36,141 nt of DNA from NCBI GenBank assembly GCA_934647165.1, contig CAKUFA010000023.1, forward strand, positions 1 through 36,141, written 5' to 3'. This DNA is from an uncultured Clostridia bacterium (GTDB lineage: Bacteria; Bacillota; Clostridia; Christensenellales; Aristaeellaceae). Below, piece by piece: positions 15,981 through 23,721 of this stretch (the stretch's first letter is position 1; every line of letters begins with the position of its first letter). The notes under the pieces were generated by a model. It searched no databases. It was not told the origin of the DNA and saw nothing but the letters and a program-made list of their open reading frames with translations. The position numbers and the translations under genes were made by a program.

Positions 15981-17348
15981 TTATTCTCCGCACAGGCGCA
16001 TCAGCGCGTTGGCGTAGATGTGGGCTGCTTTCATCAGCCCGGACAAAGTGACGTATTCATTGGCCTGATGGGCAAGATCCTCATCATCCGGGAAAGCCGC
16101 GCCAAAGGCAACCCCTTGCTTGAGCACCTTGGCATAGGTGCCGCCGCCGGTGGACTGTGCCTGTGCAGGCAAACCGGTTTCCTCGTGATAAGCAGCAAGA
16201 AGATTCGATACCAGCTCCGTATCCGCAGGCACGTGATGGGGTGCTTTGGTCTCCGCCTCGCAGAAGGTAAAGCCGGGCAAGTTCTCGCGAGCCGCGCGCT
16301 CGATGGCGGCAAGGTCGGCATGCACAGGGCAGCGCATGTCCAGCGTTGCGGTAATCACACCGTTTTCCAAGTGCAGGATGCCCATGTTGCAGGTCAGCGG
16401 ACCGGAAATTTCATCCGCACAGGCACAGCCAAGGGACGCGCCGTTTGACTCCATGCCCACCTTTTCCGCAAGAGTCAGGAACGCCCCCTGCACGCCAAGC
16501 TCCTTGAGGAGCAGCAGCATCATGCCAATGGCGTTGCGCCGTCCCTCGGGATAGGCTGCATGACCCGGAATACCTTCTGCCGTCACACGCACGCCATCAG
16601 CCGTTACCTCTGCCTTATAGGGCAATCCGGTCTTTTCTGCATAAGCAGCCACGCGGTCAGCCAGCTCCTGTCCGCCCTGCAGCACCGCCACGGATTCACC
16701 GGGAATCACGTTCATTCGCTCGCCGGTAAACAGCGCTTTGACCTGCAGGCCTTCTTTGGCTGCCGGCGCGGTGATACGGGCGTGGAACATGCCTTTCTCC
16801 GTATTGATCAGCGGGAAAGACGCATCCGGAGAAAAGCCAACCGCAGGCATTTCTGTGTGTGCCGCATAATATGCCATGTCTTCCCAGCCGCTTTCTTCAT
16901 CACAGCCCAAAATCATTCGAATGGACCTTTTCAGCGGCACGCCCGCTTCCTTGATGGCCTTCATAGCCAGCAGTGCAGCAAGGCTCGGCCCCTTGTCGTC
17001 ACTGGTGCCGCGGCCAAGAATTTTATCGCCCTCACGGGTTGCGGAGAAAGGCGGCACACGCCATCCGTCGCCCGCCGGCACCACATCCAGATGGCCAAGA
17101 ACAGCAATCGCTTCCGGTGCATCGCCCAGGGTAATATCGCATGCATAACCGTCAAAATTACGCACAACAAAGCCCATGGCCTCTGCATCGGCCATGGCCA
17201 CATCCAGCATGCGCCGCACCTGCGTGCCAAAGGGCGCGCCGGGCGCAGGTGTATCCTTCACGGACGGAATCTGAATCCACTTAGTCAGCAGCTCTGCCAT
17301 GGTTTCGCCCATCGCGTCAAGCTTTCTTGCAACCTTCTCATTCAGCAT
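15981..17348 (-). CDS. pepV: M20-family dipeptidase, PepV-like
   Basis: This 455-residue zinc peptidase has the PepV/M20 metal ligands: VLGHLDVVPAGDGW (first His and catalytic Asp), GRGTSDDKGP (bridging Asp), and GCDEESGWED (catalytic Glu and metal Glu). Between them and the C-terminus is the lid/dimerisation domain, and the last His lies in the AAFPDDEDLAHQANE region. It would cleave dipeptides imported or released in the cytoplasm; there is no signal peptide. The start at 17348 (ATG) has AGGAGG eight bases upstream; the TTG two codons earlier is too close to it. The gene follows the small unknown gene by 21 bp in one operon. Confidence 0.92.
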   Translation of the reverse strand: MLNEKVARKLDAMGETMAELLTKWIQIPSVKDTPAPGAPFGTQVRRMLDVAMADAEAMGFVVRNFDGYACDITLGDAPEAIAVLGHLDVVPAGDGWRVPPFSATREGDKILGRGTSDDKGPSLAALLAMKAIKEAGVPLKRSIRMILGCDEESGWEDMAYYAAHTEMPAVGFSPDASFPLINTEKGMFHARITAPAAKEGLQVKALFTGERMNVIPGESVAVLQGGQELADRVAAYAEKTGLPYKAEVTADGVRVTAEGIPGHAAYPEGRRNAIGMMLLLLKELGVQGAFLTLAEKVGMESNGASLGCACADEISGPLTCNMGILHLENGVITATLDMRCPVHADLAAIERAARENLPGFTFCEAETKAPHHVPADTELVSNLLAAYHEETGLPAQAQSTGGGTYAKVLKQGVAFGAAFPDDEDLAHQANEYVTLSGLMKAAHIYANALMRLCGE

Positions 17349-17369
17349 AAACAAAACCTCCTTTGCATT

Positions 17370-17660
17370 TCACGCATTGCGCGGATCCTGTGAGCGACGC
17401 TTCTTTGCTTCCGGATCGATATATTCGATTTCCATTCGATCAAAGGGCACGCTCTCAAAAAAAGCATCTTCCGAAAACCGGGTTTGCCCGAAATCATCCC
17501 ATTCCCGTTGGTTTTTGTCCAGCCAGATGGGTTTGGGCAAATCGAGGAAATGGCAGGCCTCCGCCAGCGCATCCTGCGGATCATCCCGGGTGCAGGGCGC
17601 GGTGGTCTGCCGGTCGATTTTGTGATGGCGGATGGTGCGCACCCACAACGCTGTCGCCAT
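17370..17660 (-). CDS. 96-residue protein of unknown function upstream of pepV
   Basis: I do not recognise a named family. The 96-residue product is soluble, with a basic N-terminal part (LWVRTIRHHKIDRQ), a helical DALAEACHFLDL segment, and a charged C-terminal part containing FDRMEIEYIDPEAKKRR. A GAGGAGG ribosome site lies eight bases before the ATG and a good promoter lies upstream, so it is a real gene. It is the first gene of the pepV operon. Nothing suggests a catalytic site; a binding or adaptor role is possible but not supported by the sequence. Confidence 0.78.
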   Translation of the reverse strand: MATALWVRTIRHHKIDRQTTAPCTRDDPQDALAEACHFLDLPKPIWLDKNQREWDDFGQTRFSEDAFFESVPFDRMEIEYIDPEAKKRRSQDPRNA

Positions 17661-17693
17661 AGCGTATGCCTCCTCATGCGGTTCTTCCGCCCT

Positions 17694-17722
17694 ATTATGC
17701 CACACTTTGCTTCCGCTTGCAA
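17694..17722 (-). promoter_or_regulatory. Promoter of the unknown gene and pepV
   Basis: On the minus strand TTGCAA (17722-17717) and CATAAT (17699-17694) are 17 bp apart, with TGG directly before the -10 box (extended -10). It lies in the 73-bp gap after the helicase gene. Confidence 0.72.
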
Positions 17723-17733
17723 GGGCGATGGAT

Positions 17734-20028
17734 TCATTCCTTGTCCCAGAATGCCTGCAAAAGCGCCTGCATATCGCCGCTTTTCACCTGCCAAAAGGGT
17801 GGCAAAAGCGCACGATAGTCTCCTTGCCGGTATCGCTCATCCAGCAGAATGGCTACGCCGCGGTCGCTTTCCGTGCGAATCACTCGCCCCACAGCCTGCG
17901 CCACCTTCTGCATGCCCGGAATCTGATAGGCATAGCGAAACCCATAACCAAACCGCTCTTCATAATAGCTGCGAAGCGTTTCCTGAAACAGCCCCACCTG
18001 CGGAAGCCCGACGCCCACAATCACCACGCCGTCCAGCGCGCGGCCCGGCAGGTCGATTCCCTCAGCGAACACCCCGCCCATCACGCACAGGGACATGACG
18101 TTCTCCCCATCCGGGCGATAGGGTGCAAGAAAGCTTTCTCGCTCCGCCTGCGTCATGCCACGGCGCTGTTTCTGGCATGGCCAATCGCCCAGGCACGCCG
18201 CCGCCATATCCAGAAAAGCAAAGCTTGGGAAAAATGCCATGTATCGTCCCGGACGGGACTCCGCCAGCTGCCGGATGCACCGTGCAACGCCCTCTGCCGC
18301 CTGTGCCCGGCGCTGATAGCGGGTATCGATGCTTTGCTGCACCACCAGCAGTTTGCCCGGTTCAAAAGGCGATGGCATGGCAAAGCACGCATCTTCTTCC
18401 TCTCCGCCGAGAAGCAGCTTCATCTCCCCCAAAGGCTCCAGCGTTGCGGAAAAAAAGATCACCCCTTGCATTCCCGCAGTTGTTTCCCGGAGATATTCAG
18501 CAATTGACAAGGGGAACGCCGTCAAGCGCGGGTATTTTTGCCCCTGCCATAGATAGGCAAATGACTTGCCATTCCTGCGCCTTGCGCGCAGAAAGCCGCG
18601 AAGGCCCTGCCACAAAAGCGTCATTTCCTCCCCCGCGTCCTGCCATGCAGCATGCTCTTTCTGTGCGTCTGCCAGTGCATCCATCAGTCTTTCGGCTGCC
18701 AAATCCACGCTTTGGGGCACGCTGTCCAGCTGTCCCTCCTGCGCATCTTCCGGTCGCGGCAAGTCGATGAGGGCATTTATCATGCCTGCCATAGCCTGAT
18801 ACAAAGGATGCTTTCGTCCGGCATTTTTGCCAACCAGCGTCCTCAGGCGGCGCAGCCGCGGCGTATCCAGCTCGCCCATGAGCATCTCCCGTGTACGATC
18901 CGACAGGTTGTGCGCTTCATCAATGAGCAGCGTCACCGAGGATGTCCGTTCAAAAACGCGCTGAATGTGCACCGCTGGGTCAAGGGCATAGTTATAATCG
19001 CATACAACGAAATCGGCCAGCTCCGCCAGCGAAAGGGAAAACTCAAACGGACACAGCTGATGCTCCTGCGCCACCTGGCGAATCCGCTCTGGCGACCAGT
19101 CCTCCTCCCGAAGCATCTGATCCATGGCCTGCGCATCCCGAAGAAAATGCCCCTTTGCACGTTGGCACCAGTCCGGATGGCACACCGTGCGATGGGGACA
19201 CTGCTTGTCCTTTGCATCCAGCACAAGGGTCCACAAGTGCAGGGGCTGGGCACGCATGCGGCGGAGCGCATCCAGCGGTCCCTGCCGCTGGGTTGTGCGT
19301 GCCGTGAGATAGTAAACCTGATCGGTCAGCCCCATGCCCAGCGCTTTAAGCGCCGGAAACAGTGTGGCTGCGGATTTGCCCGTGCCCGTCGGCATGCCTG
19401 CAAACAGTCTGCGGCCCATTCGGATTGCCGTGTAAACCTGCACTGCCATTTCCCGCTGCCCGGCACGATAGGCAGAAAACGGAAATTGCAGTGCGCAGAG
19501 GGATGCGTTCCGCGCGCGGATATGACGGCGGATCATCTGTCTGCGACGCATATATGCTTCCAGGAGCGGAGCCATCAGCGCTTCGCATTCCTGTGCGGAA
19601 AGCAGCTGTTCAAAGGCGGCGCGAACCTTGCCGCGGCTATCCACATACGCCACACGCACCTGCACCTGCGTGCATGCGTCCCGAACGCACAGCATATGCC
19701 CATAGCAAACCGCCTGCGCCCAGTGCGCGGGAGCGGGTGTTTCCGGCGCTTCCCGCCCCTGCCATAACTTGATTTCCTCCACACGAGGCGTACTTTCCGG
19801 AAGATAGGCGTCCATGCGGCCGGCAACAAGGAGGGTGTCATCATCCTCCAACGGCACTTCCATGCTCACCGGCACTTCCGCCTGCCAGCCTTCCGTCAGC
19901 AGTTTTTGCCGCGCCTTATGCCCAAGCATGCCTTCCTGCATGTCCCTCAGGGATCCGCCGGGACGAATGTCCTCCCCATGGAGAGTAAACTCCACCAGAG
20001 CCCGAACACTTACGCGCTCCTGCGCCAC
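17734..20028 (-). CDS. XPD/DinG-type DNA helicase with N-terminal PD-(D/E)XK nuclease domain
   Basis: This 764-residue protein starts with a RecB/Cas4-like nuclease fold: a conserved His in GSLRDMQEGMLGHKARQ (~25-41), Asp in VAGRMDAYL (~73), and the E-x-K pair in VEEIKLW (~85-87), with Gln near 105. The superfamily 2 helicase core follows: Walker A MPTGTGKSA (~212-220), DEAH box LLIDEAHNLSDR, and late motif GRVIRTESDRG. Four cysteines (KQCPHRTVCHPDWC, then LCPF) match the XPD/DinG iron-sulfur cluster. It probably unwinds and trims DNA structures 5' to 3'. The start is the GTG at 20028, chosen because AAGGAGG is eight bases upstream; an ATG ten codons earlier precedes that site. No promoter of its own is visible, so readthrough from the divIVA operon may supply it. 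Confidence 0.88.
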   Translation of the reverse strand: MAQERVSVRALVEFTLHGEDIRPGGSLRDMQEGMLGHKARQKLLTEGWQAEVPVSMEVPLEDDDTLLVAGRMDAYLPESTPRVEEIKLWQGREAPETPAPAHWAQAVCYGHMLCVRDACTQVQVRVAYVDSRGKVRAAFEQLLSAQECEALMAPLLEAYMRRRQMIRRHIRARNASLCALQFPFSAYRAGQREMAVQVYTAIRMGRRLFAGMPTGTGKSAATLFPALKALGMGLTDQVYYLTARTTQRQGPLDALRRMRAQPLHLWTLVLDAKDKQCPHRTVCHPDWCQRAKGHFLRDAQAMDQMLREEDWSPERIRQVAQEHQLCPFEFSLSLAELADFVVCDYNYALDPAVHIQRVFERTSSVTLLIDEAHNLSDRTREMLMGELDTPRLRRLRTLVGKNAGRKHPLYQAMAGMINALIDLPRPEDAQEGQLDSVPQSVDLAAERLMDALADAQKEHAAWQDAGEEMTLLWQGLRGFLRARRRNGKSFAYLWQGQKYPRLTAFPLSIAEYLRETTAGMQGVIFFSATLEPLGEMKLLLGGEEEDACFAMPSPFEPGKLLVVQQSIDTRYQRRAQAAEGVARCIRQLAESRPGRYMAFFPSFAFLDMAAACLGDWPCQKQRRGMTQAERESFLAPYRPDGENVMSLCVMGGVFAEGIDLPGRALDGVVIVGVGLPQVGLFQETLRSYYEERFGYGFRYAYQIPGMQKVAQAVGRVIRTESDRGVAILLDERYRQGDYRALLPPFWQVKSGDMQALLQAFWDKE

Positions 20029-20056
20029 GGCGTTTCCCTCCTTTTCCCCTGCATTC

Positions 20057-20097
20057 AAAAATGCGGGAAGCTCCCTTTTTCAAGGAACGCTTCCCGC
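20057..20097 (-). terminator. Terminator of the division operon, after divIVA
   Basis: On the minus strand GCGGGAAGC (20097-20089) pairs perfectly with GCTTCCCGC (20071-20063). A further inner pairing of TTCC with GGGA is possible. After one A come five T residues (20061-20057). It lies 16 bp beyond the divIVA stop and just ahead of the helicase ribosome site. Confidence 0.85.
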
Positions 20098-20112
20098 CTG
20101 TAAAACGGTTTC

Positions 20113-20616
20113 TTAAAACAGATTGGAGGCCTTTTCGATGGCTTCCTGCTGTGCCTGAAGCAGCGTCTCGAAGTTCTTGCGATACTCCGCAGCAGCCTTG
20201 CGCAGCTCTGCCACCTGCTTTTCCAGCTGCACACGATCGCTGGACAGGTTCTTGAGCTGGGCATCCGCCTGCTCCTGCGCCTTGGCGCGAATTTCTTCCG
20301 CATCCTGCTGTGCCTTGGCGATGGTTTCATTTTTCACCTTCTGTGCCATCTCCAGAATTTCGCGGAAATCCTGCGCAGGCACCTGTGCTGCCGCCTTGGG
20401 CGCAGCATAAGGACTGGACTGGGATGCAGCGGGACGTGCAGCGGCAGGGGCGCTCTTGGCCGCAGCCAGCTGCTGCTGAAGGGATTGGATCTCGCTCATC
20501 TGCTTGGTCATTTCATCCATGATCTCATCCAGGAAGGTATCGACCTCCTGAGGATCGTAGCCCCGGGGAATGAACTTGAACTCTTTGGTCTCAATCATTT
20601 CAATCGTGACAGCCAT
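20113..20616 (-). CDS. divIVA: DivIVA cell-division/polarity protein
   Basis: This 167-residue protein has the DivIVA N-terminal domain (TKEFKFIPRGYDPQEVDTFL) with the membrane-binding loop, followed by two coiled-coil stretches (~35-60 and ~95-160) separated by an Ala/Pro/Ser linker. DivIVA recognises negatively curved membranes at septa and poles and recruits division, growth or sporulation factors. It is the last gene of the yggS-sepF-yggT-ylmH-divIVA cluster, in the position usual for Firmicutes; ileS, which often follows, is absent. AAAGGAG precedes the ATG. Confidence 0.95.
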   Translation of the reverse strand: MAVTIEMIETKEFKFIPRGYDPQEVDTFLDEIMDEMTKQMSEIQSLQQQLAAAKSAPAAARPAASQSSPYAAPKAAAQVPAQDFREILEMAQKVKNETIAKAQQDAEEIRAKAQEQADAQLKNLSSDRVQLEKQVAELRKAAAEYRKNFETLLQAQQEAIEKASNLF

Positions 20617-20654
20617 GGTACTTGCTCCTTTCTACCAGCGCGCCATAAGCGCGT

Positions 20655-21401
20655 TTATCCCTTACTGAAGATTTCGAGTACAATGGGAAGGCGATCCTTA
20701 CGGGTCGGGGCATCCACCTGCCGCAAGCAAAGGCGGCCAAAATGGCGGATGGAAACGATGCTGCCTGCTTCCAGTTGCCGATCTACCCGTTCCTCCGGCA
20801 TATGGTTCACCATCACCAATCCCTGCCGGATCATTTCCGATGCTTTGGCGCGGGAGAGCTTCATGCCGCTTGCCAGCACGCAATCCAGCCGCAGGGAGGG
20901 CACCGTGTCCCGCAAAAACACGCCCACAGGAACCGCGAGCTTCGGCGCGTCTTCCATCACGGACACTTGAATGGGCGTGTTGCCCGCCTTTTGCCATTCG
21001 CCCGGCAAACGGCAGGCTGCTTCCGGCAGCGCGCAAAGAAAAGCTTCCCCTTCCTGCGTCACCAGATCGCCAAAATAGCTTCGGTCTATCCCCAGCGCCA
21101 TGAGGCTTCCCAATAAATCGCCGTGCGCTACACGTGCAAAGCGTGCGTTCCAACGGATCTGCAGCCACTGATAGGTGTACACGGGCATATCTTCAAACAA
21201 ATGAAAACACGCCTGTGCCCGTTCGCACGCTTCCCATCCACCATCAAAGGAAACCTGCACACCGGCCTCCTTGGCAGCAGCGCGTGCCATGGCGCGTTCC
21301 TCCATGGCCACGAAACGACCCGCGCACGGACGAAGCAACTTCTCCGCACGCATGGCCTCCTGTCGCAGCCGGAGTGTCAGCGCATCCCCTTTCGCGCGCA
21401 T
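20655..21401 (-). CDS. ylmH: YlmH-like S4-domain RNA-binding protein
   Basis: This 248-residue protein has an N-terminal YlmH domain (MPVYTYQWLQIRWN and GIDRSYFGDLVTQEGEAFL) and a C-terminal S4 RNA-binding domain (PSLRLDCVLASGMKLSRAKA and GLVMVNHMPEE). YlmH-type proteins bind ribosomal RNA; in Bacilli they have been linked to rescue of stalled 50S subunits, and in Streptococcus to division. The ATG overlaps the yggT stop by one base and has almost no ribosome site, suggesting translation coupled to yggT. Confidence 0.93.
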   Translation of the reverse strand: MRAKGDALTLRLRQEAMRAEKLLRPCAGRFVAMEERAMARAAAKEAGVQVSFDGGWEACERAQACFHLFEDMPVYTYQWLQIRWNARFARVAHGDLLGSLMALGIDRSYFGDLVTQEGEAFLCALPEAACRLPGEWQKAGNTPIQVSVMEDAPKLAVPVGVFLRDTVPSLRLDCVLASGMKLSRAKASEMIRQGLVMVNHMPEERVDRQLEAGSIVSIRHFGRLCLRQVDAPTRKDRLPIVLEIFSKG

Positions 21402-21685
21402 CACAGGAAAATAGCCAGCAGGTTATTGAGCAGCCAGCCGATGATTTCCACCAGCAGCCACGCCACCACCGGCGACCAGTCGAAGATTTGCCAGCGGGCA
21501 GGCAATTTTTCCACCAGCACCCGGCGGATAGGGGTCAGCACCGGCTCCACCACCCGGCGAAGCAGCTCCGTCCAACGGTTGGCTGCCGGGCGGAGCCAGG
21601 ATAGAAGCACATACAGCAACAGCGCCACGTCAAACAGCCACATGGCCAGGCGGATGATGCGATAAACAATCATAATCAACTGCAT
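21401..21685 (-). CDS. yggT: YggT family membrane protein
   Basis: This 94-residue protein has two hydrophobic membrane segments (residues ~5-30 and ~72-93) around a short amphipathic loop containing the family hallmark EPVLTPIRR. YggT/YlmG proteins are part of the sepF gene neighbourhood in most Firmicutes and help membrane or division organisation; the exact role is not known. AAAGGAG is at good distance. It lies 12 bp after sepF. Confidence 0.93.
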   Translation of the reverse strand: MQLIMIVYRIIRLAMWLFDVALLLYVLLSWLRPAANRWTELLRRVVEPVLTPIRRVLVEKLPARWQIFDWSPVVAWLLVEIIGWLLNNLLAIFL

Positions 21686-21697
21686 GCCTCTTCTCCT

Positions 21698-22984
21698 TTA
21701 CTGACCAAAGCCCTGTTCACCCTGAGAATGCCGCATGGTACCGTAGAAGCCGCGGCGCGTATCTGAATCATAGGACGCGCGGGGCTGGGGGCGCGTGTTC
21801 TGAATATAATCATCCCGCCGTCTGCTGCTTTGCTGGCGCGGCAGTTCCTGATACGCGCTGTTCTGGTAGCCTGCCGCCTGATAGCTTGCCGTCTGATAGG
21901 GCTCCGGCTCCATCCGGTGATCCGGCGCATACACGCTCTTGGTTGCGCGATAGCGTCCTTCCGGCTGTGACTCATCCGGCTGGGGCACGTTGTCCCGCTC
22001 ACTCCAGCGGGAAAGAGCGGTATCCTGCATCACCAGCACTGTTTCCGGCGCGATGAGATAGGCACGCTTGACCTGCGTTATTTTCGTCAGTGAGCAGCCA
22101 AGCGTAAAGGCCGCACCCGCCAGCATATCCAGGCAGCGCTGCACATCCGCTTCACTGGCAATGCTTTCGGTGTTCACAATCACGCTCTCCCGGTTCCGCA
22201 TAAATTCAATGATGCGAAAGCAGGCCGACACGCTCACCAGCTGCGCAATGCGTTCCACATGCCGATAGCCCCGGCCGTCCGGCCCGATAAAATTGCCGGG
22301 CATGTAGCTGATGTTATCCGGCTGCTGAGATTGCTGGGGCTGCTGCGGCTGCTGGGCACGCATTCTTCCGGTGAAACCGGCAGGCTGTTGAGGCTGCGCG
22401 CCGTTCATGGGCGGCTGGTAGCCCGTGCCATTCATTCCAGGCTGATAGGCTGTGTTCCCCATAGGGGACTGATAGCCCATTCCGTTCATTTCCGGCTGAT
22501 ATCCGGTGCCATTCATGGGCGGCTGTTGATAGGCTGTGTTCCCCATGGGGGACTGATAGCCTGTTCCGTTCATTCCGGGCTGATAACCCGCACCGTTCAT
22601 GGGCGGCTGGTAACCCGTGCCATTCATCCCGGGCTGAAAGCCGCCCACATCCGCTGTGTATTGCTGCACGGGATCCACAGGCTGCTGCACATTGGGCTCA
22701 AACCCATAACCTGGCATGGACACTTGGCCGGTATACCCCGGCTGACCCGGCGCAGGGGCAAACATTCCCGTCATTCCCGAGTGGGAAGCCGTGTTGCCCA
22801 TGGTGTTTTTTTGAACGGGAATGCTCTGTGTCGCAAAAATGTTTCGCGCCTTTTCCTGCCGGGGACGATAGCCGCTGAATCCTCCGTTGGCCATGTTGGA
22901 TTCATATTCCGGCTCCTCTTCATTCCCCGTCCTGCCGCCTTTGATGCGGCTGAGCATCTGATCCGTCCATTCCTTCAGTGACAT
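21698..22984 (-). CDS. sepF: SepF division protein with a long repetitive linker
   Basis: This 428-residue protein is far longer than a usual SepF (~150). Residues 1-17 (MSLKEWTDQMLSRIKGG) form the amphipathic membrane helix, and ~238-322 are the conserved SepF core that binds FtsZ and polymerises into arcs (FRIIEFMRNRESVIVN; CLDMLAGAAFTLG). Between them residues ~116-199 are nine repeats of about nine residues (consensus x-M-N-G-T-G-Y-Q-P, some P-M-G-N-T-A-Y-Q), then a Gln/Pro-rich stretch. A Tyr/Gln/Arg-rich tail follows the core (323-428). SepF tethers FtsZ to the membrane; the linker would lengthen this tether. The start at 22984 is set by GGAGG seven bases upstream. Confidence 0.93.
   Translation of the reverse strand: MSLKEWTDQMLSRIKGGRTGNEEEPEYESNMANGGFSGYRPRQEKARNIFATQSIPVQKNTMGNTASHSGMTGMFAPAPGQPGYTGQVSMPGYGFEPNVQQPVDPVQQYTADVGGFQPGMNGTGYQPPMNGAGYQPGMNGTGYQSPMGNTAYQQPPMNGTGYQPEMNGMGYQSPMGNTAYQPGMNGTGYQPPMNGAQPQQPAGFTGRMRAQQPQQPQQSQQPDNISYMPGNFIGPDGRGYRHVERIAQLVSVSACFRIIEFMRNRESVIVNTESIASEADVQRCLDMLAGAAFTLGCSLTKITQVKRAYLIAPETVLVMQDTALSRWSERDNVPQPDESQPEGRYRATKSVYAPDHRMEPEPYQTASYQAAGYQNSAYQELPRQQSSRRRDDYIQNTRPQPRASYDSDTRRGFYGTMRHSQGEQGFGQ
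22394..22634 (-). repeat. Tandem coding repeat in sepF, ~27-bp unit
   Basis: Nine tandem units of about 27 bp encode the x-M-N-G-T-G-Y-Q-P motif of the SepF linker. Some units recur as larger blocks: the pair M-N-G-x-G-Y-Q-S followed by P-M-G-N-T-A-Y-Q occurs twice. The copies are near-identical at DNA level, implying recent expansion by slippage or unequal recombination and likely length variation between strains. Confidence 0.9.
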
Positions 22985-23013
22985 TCGCAATCCTCCCATG
23001 CTTATCCCGGTCT

Positions 23014-23703
23014 TCAGCCCCGGGGGCCGAACAGCCCGCTTCCAATGCGCACCATGGTGGCGCCGTGCCTGGCCGCCAGTCGATAATCGCCGGACATGCC
23101 CATGGACAGTTCGTCCATCTGCACATGATCAATCGCCTCGCTGCGGAGGCGTTCAAAGAGCGTCCGCATGCCGGCAAACAAATCGGACAACATCTTTTCA
23201 TCGTCGCTCTTGGGCATCACCGCCATCAGACCCTGAATTTGGAGTCCGGGCAGCTTAGATGCCTGTTTAAGGAAATCCACGGCCTCTTCGGGTGGCAAAC
23301 CGCCTTTTTGCGGTTCTCTCACCGGGCTGATCTGCACAAGCACCGGCATCACCACGCCGTGTTTTTGTGCCTGCCGGTCAATTTCCTCTGCCAATGACAG
23401 CCTGTCCAGGGATTGAATCAGGCATACGTGCTCTATTATATATTTAACCTTGTTGCTTTGCAACCTGCCAATGAGGTGAATGCGAAATTTTTCTTCCAGC
23501 GCGGGAAGCTTTTCAACCACTTCCTGCACGCGGTTTTCGCCAATTTCTGTTTGCCCCATCTGCGCCAGGGGAAGGATCATCTCCGCCGGGTGCGTTTTGG
23601 TCACCGCAATGATTCTTGGTGCAGGATAGCCCCCCTGTTCCGCTTCATCCCGCAGGGTCTGCCGGATCCCCTCAAGCCTTGCCCTGAGCAGTGTCTCGTC
23701 CAT
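23014..23703 (-). CDS. yggS: YggS/YlmE-type PLP-binding homeostasis protein
   Basis: This 229-residue protein has the family's alanine-racemase-like barrel: IIAVTKTHP with the PLP-binding Lys ~36, GENRVQEVVEK, HLIGRLQSNK, the MGMSGDYRLA segment and VRIGSGLFG near the end that contact the PLP phosphate. YggS has no enzyme activity of its own; it carries and buffers pyridoxal phosphate and influences amino-acid pools. It sits immediately before sepF, as in most Firmicutes. GGAGG precedes the ATG at 23703. Confidence 0.95.
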   Translation of the reverse strand: MDETLLRARLEGIRQTLRDEAEQGGYPAPRIIAVTKTHPAEMILPLAQMGQTEIGENRVQEVVEKLPALEEKFRIHLIGRLQSNKVKYIIEHVCLIQSLDRLSLAEEIDRQAQKHGVVMPVLVQISPVREPQKGGLPPEEAVDFLKQASKLPGLQIQGLMAVMPKSDDEKMLSDLFAGMRTLFERLRSEAIDHVQMDELSMGMSGDYRLAARHGATMVRIGSGLFGPRG

Positions 23704-23721
23704 GTTTTTTTCCTCCGAAAA

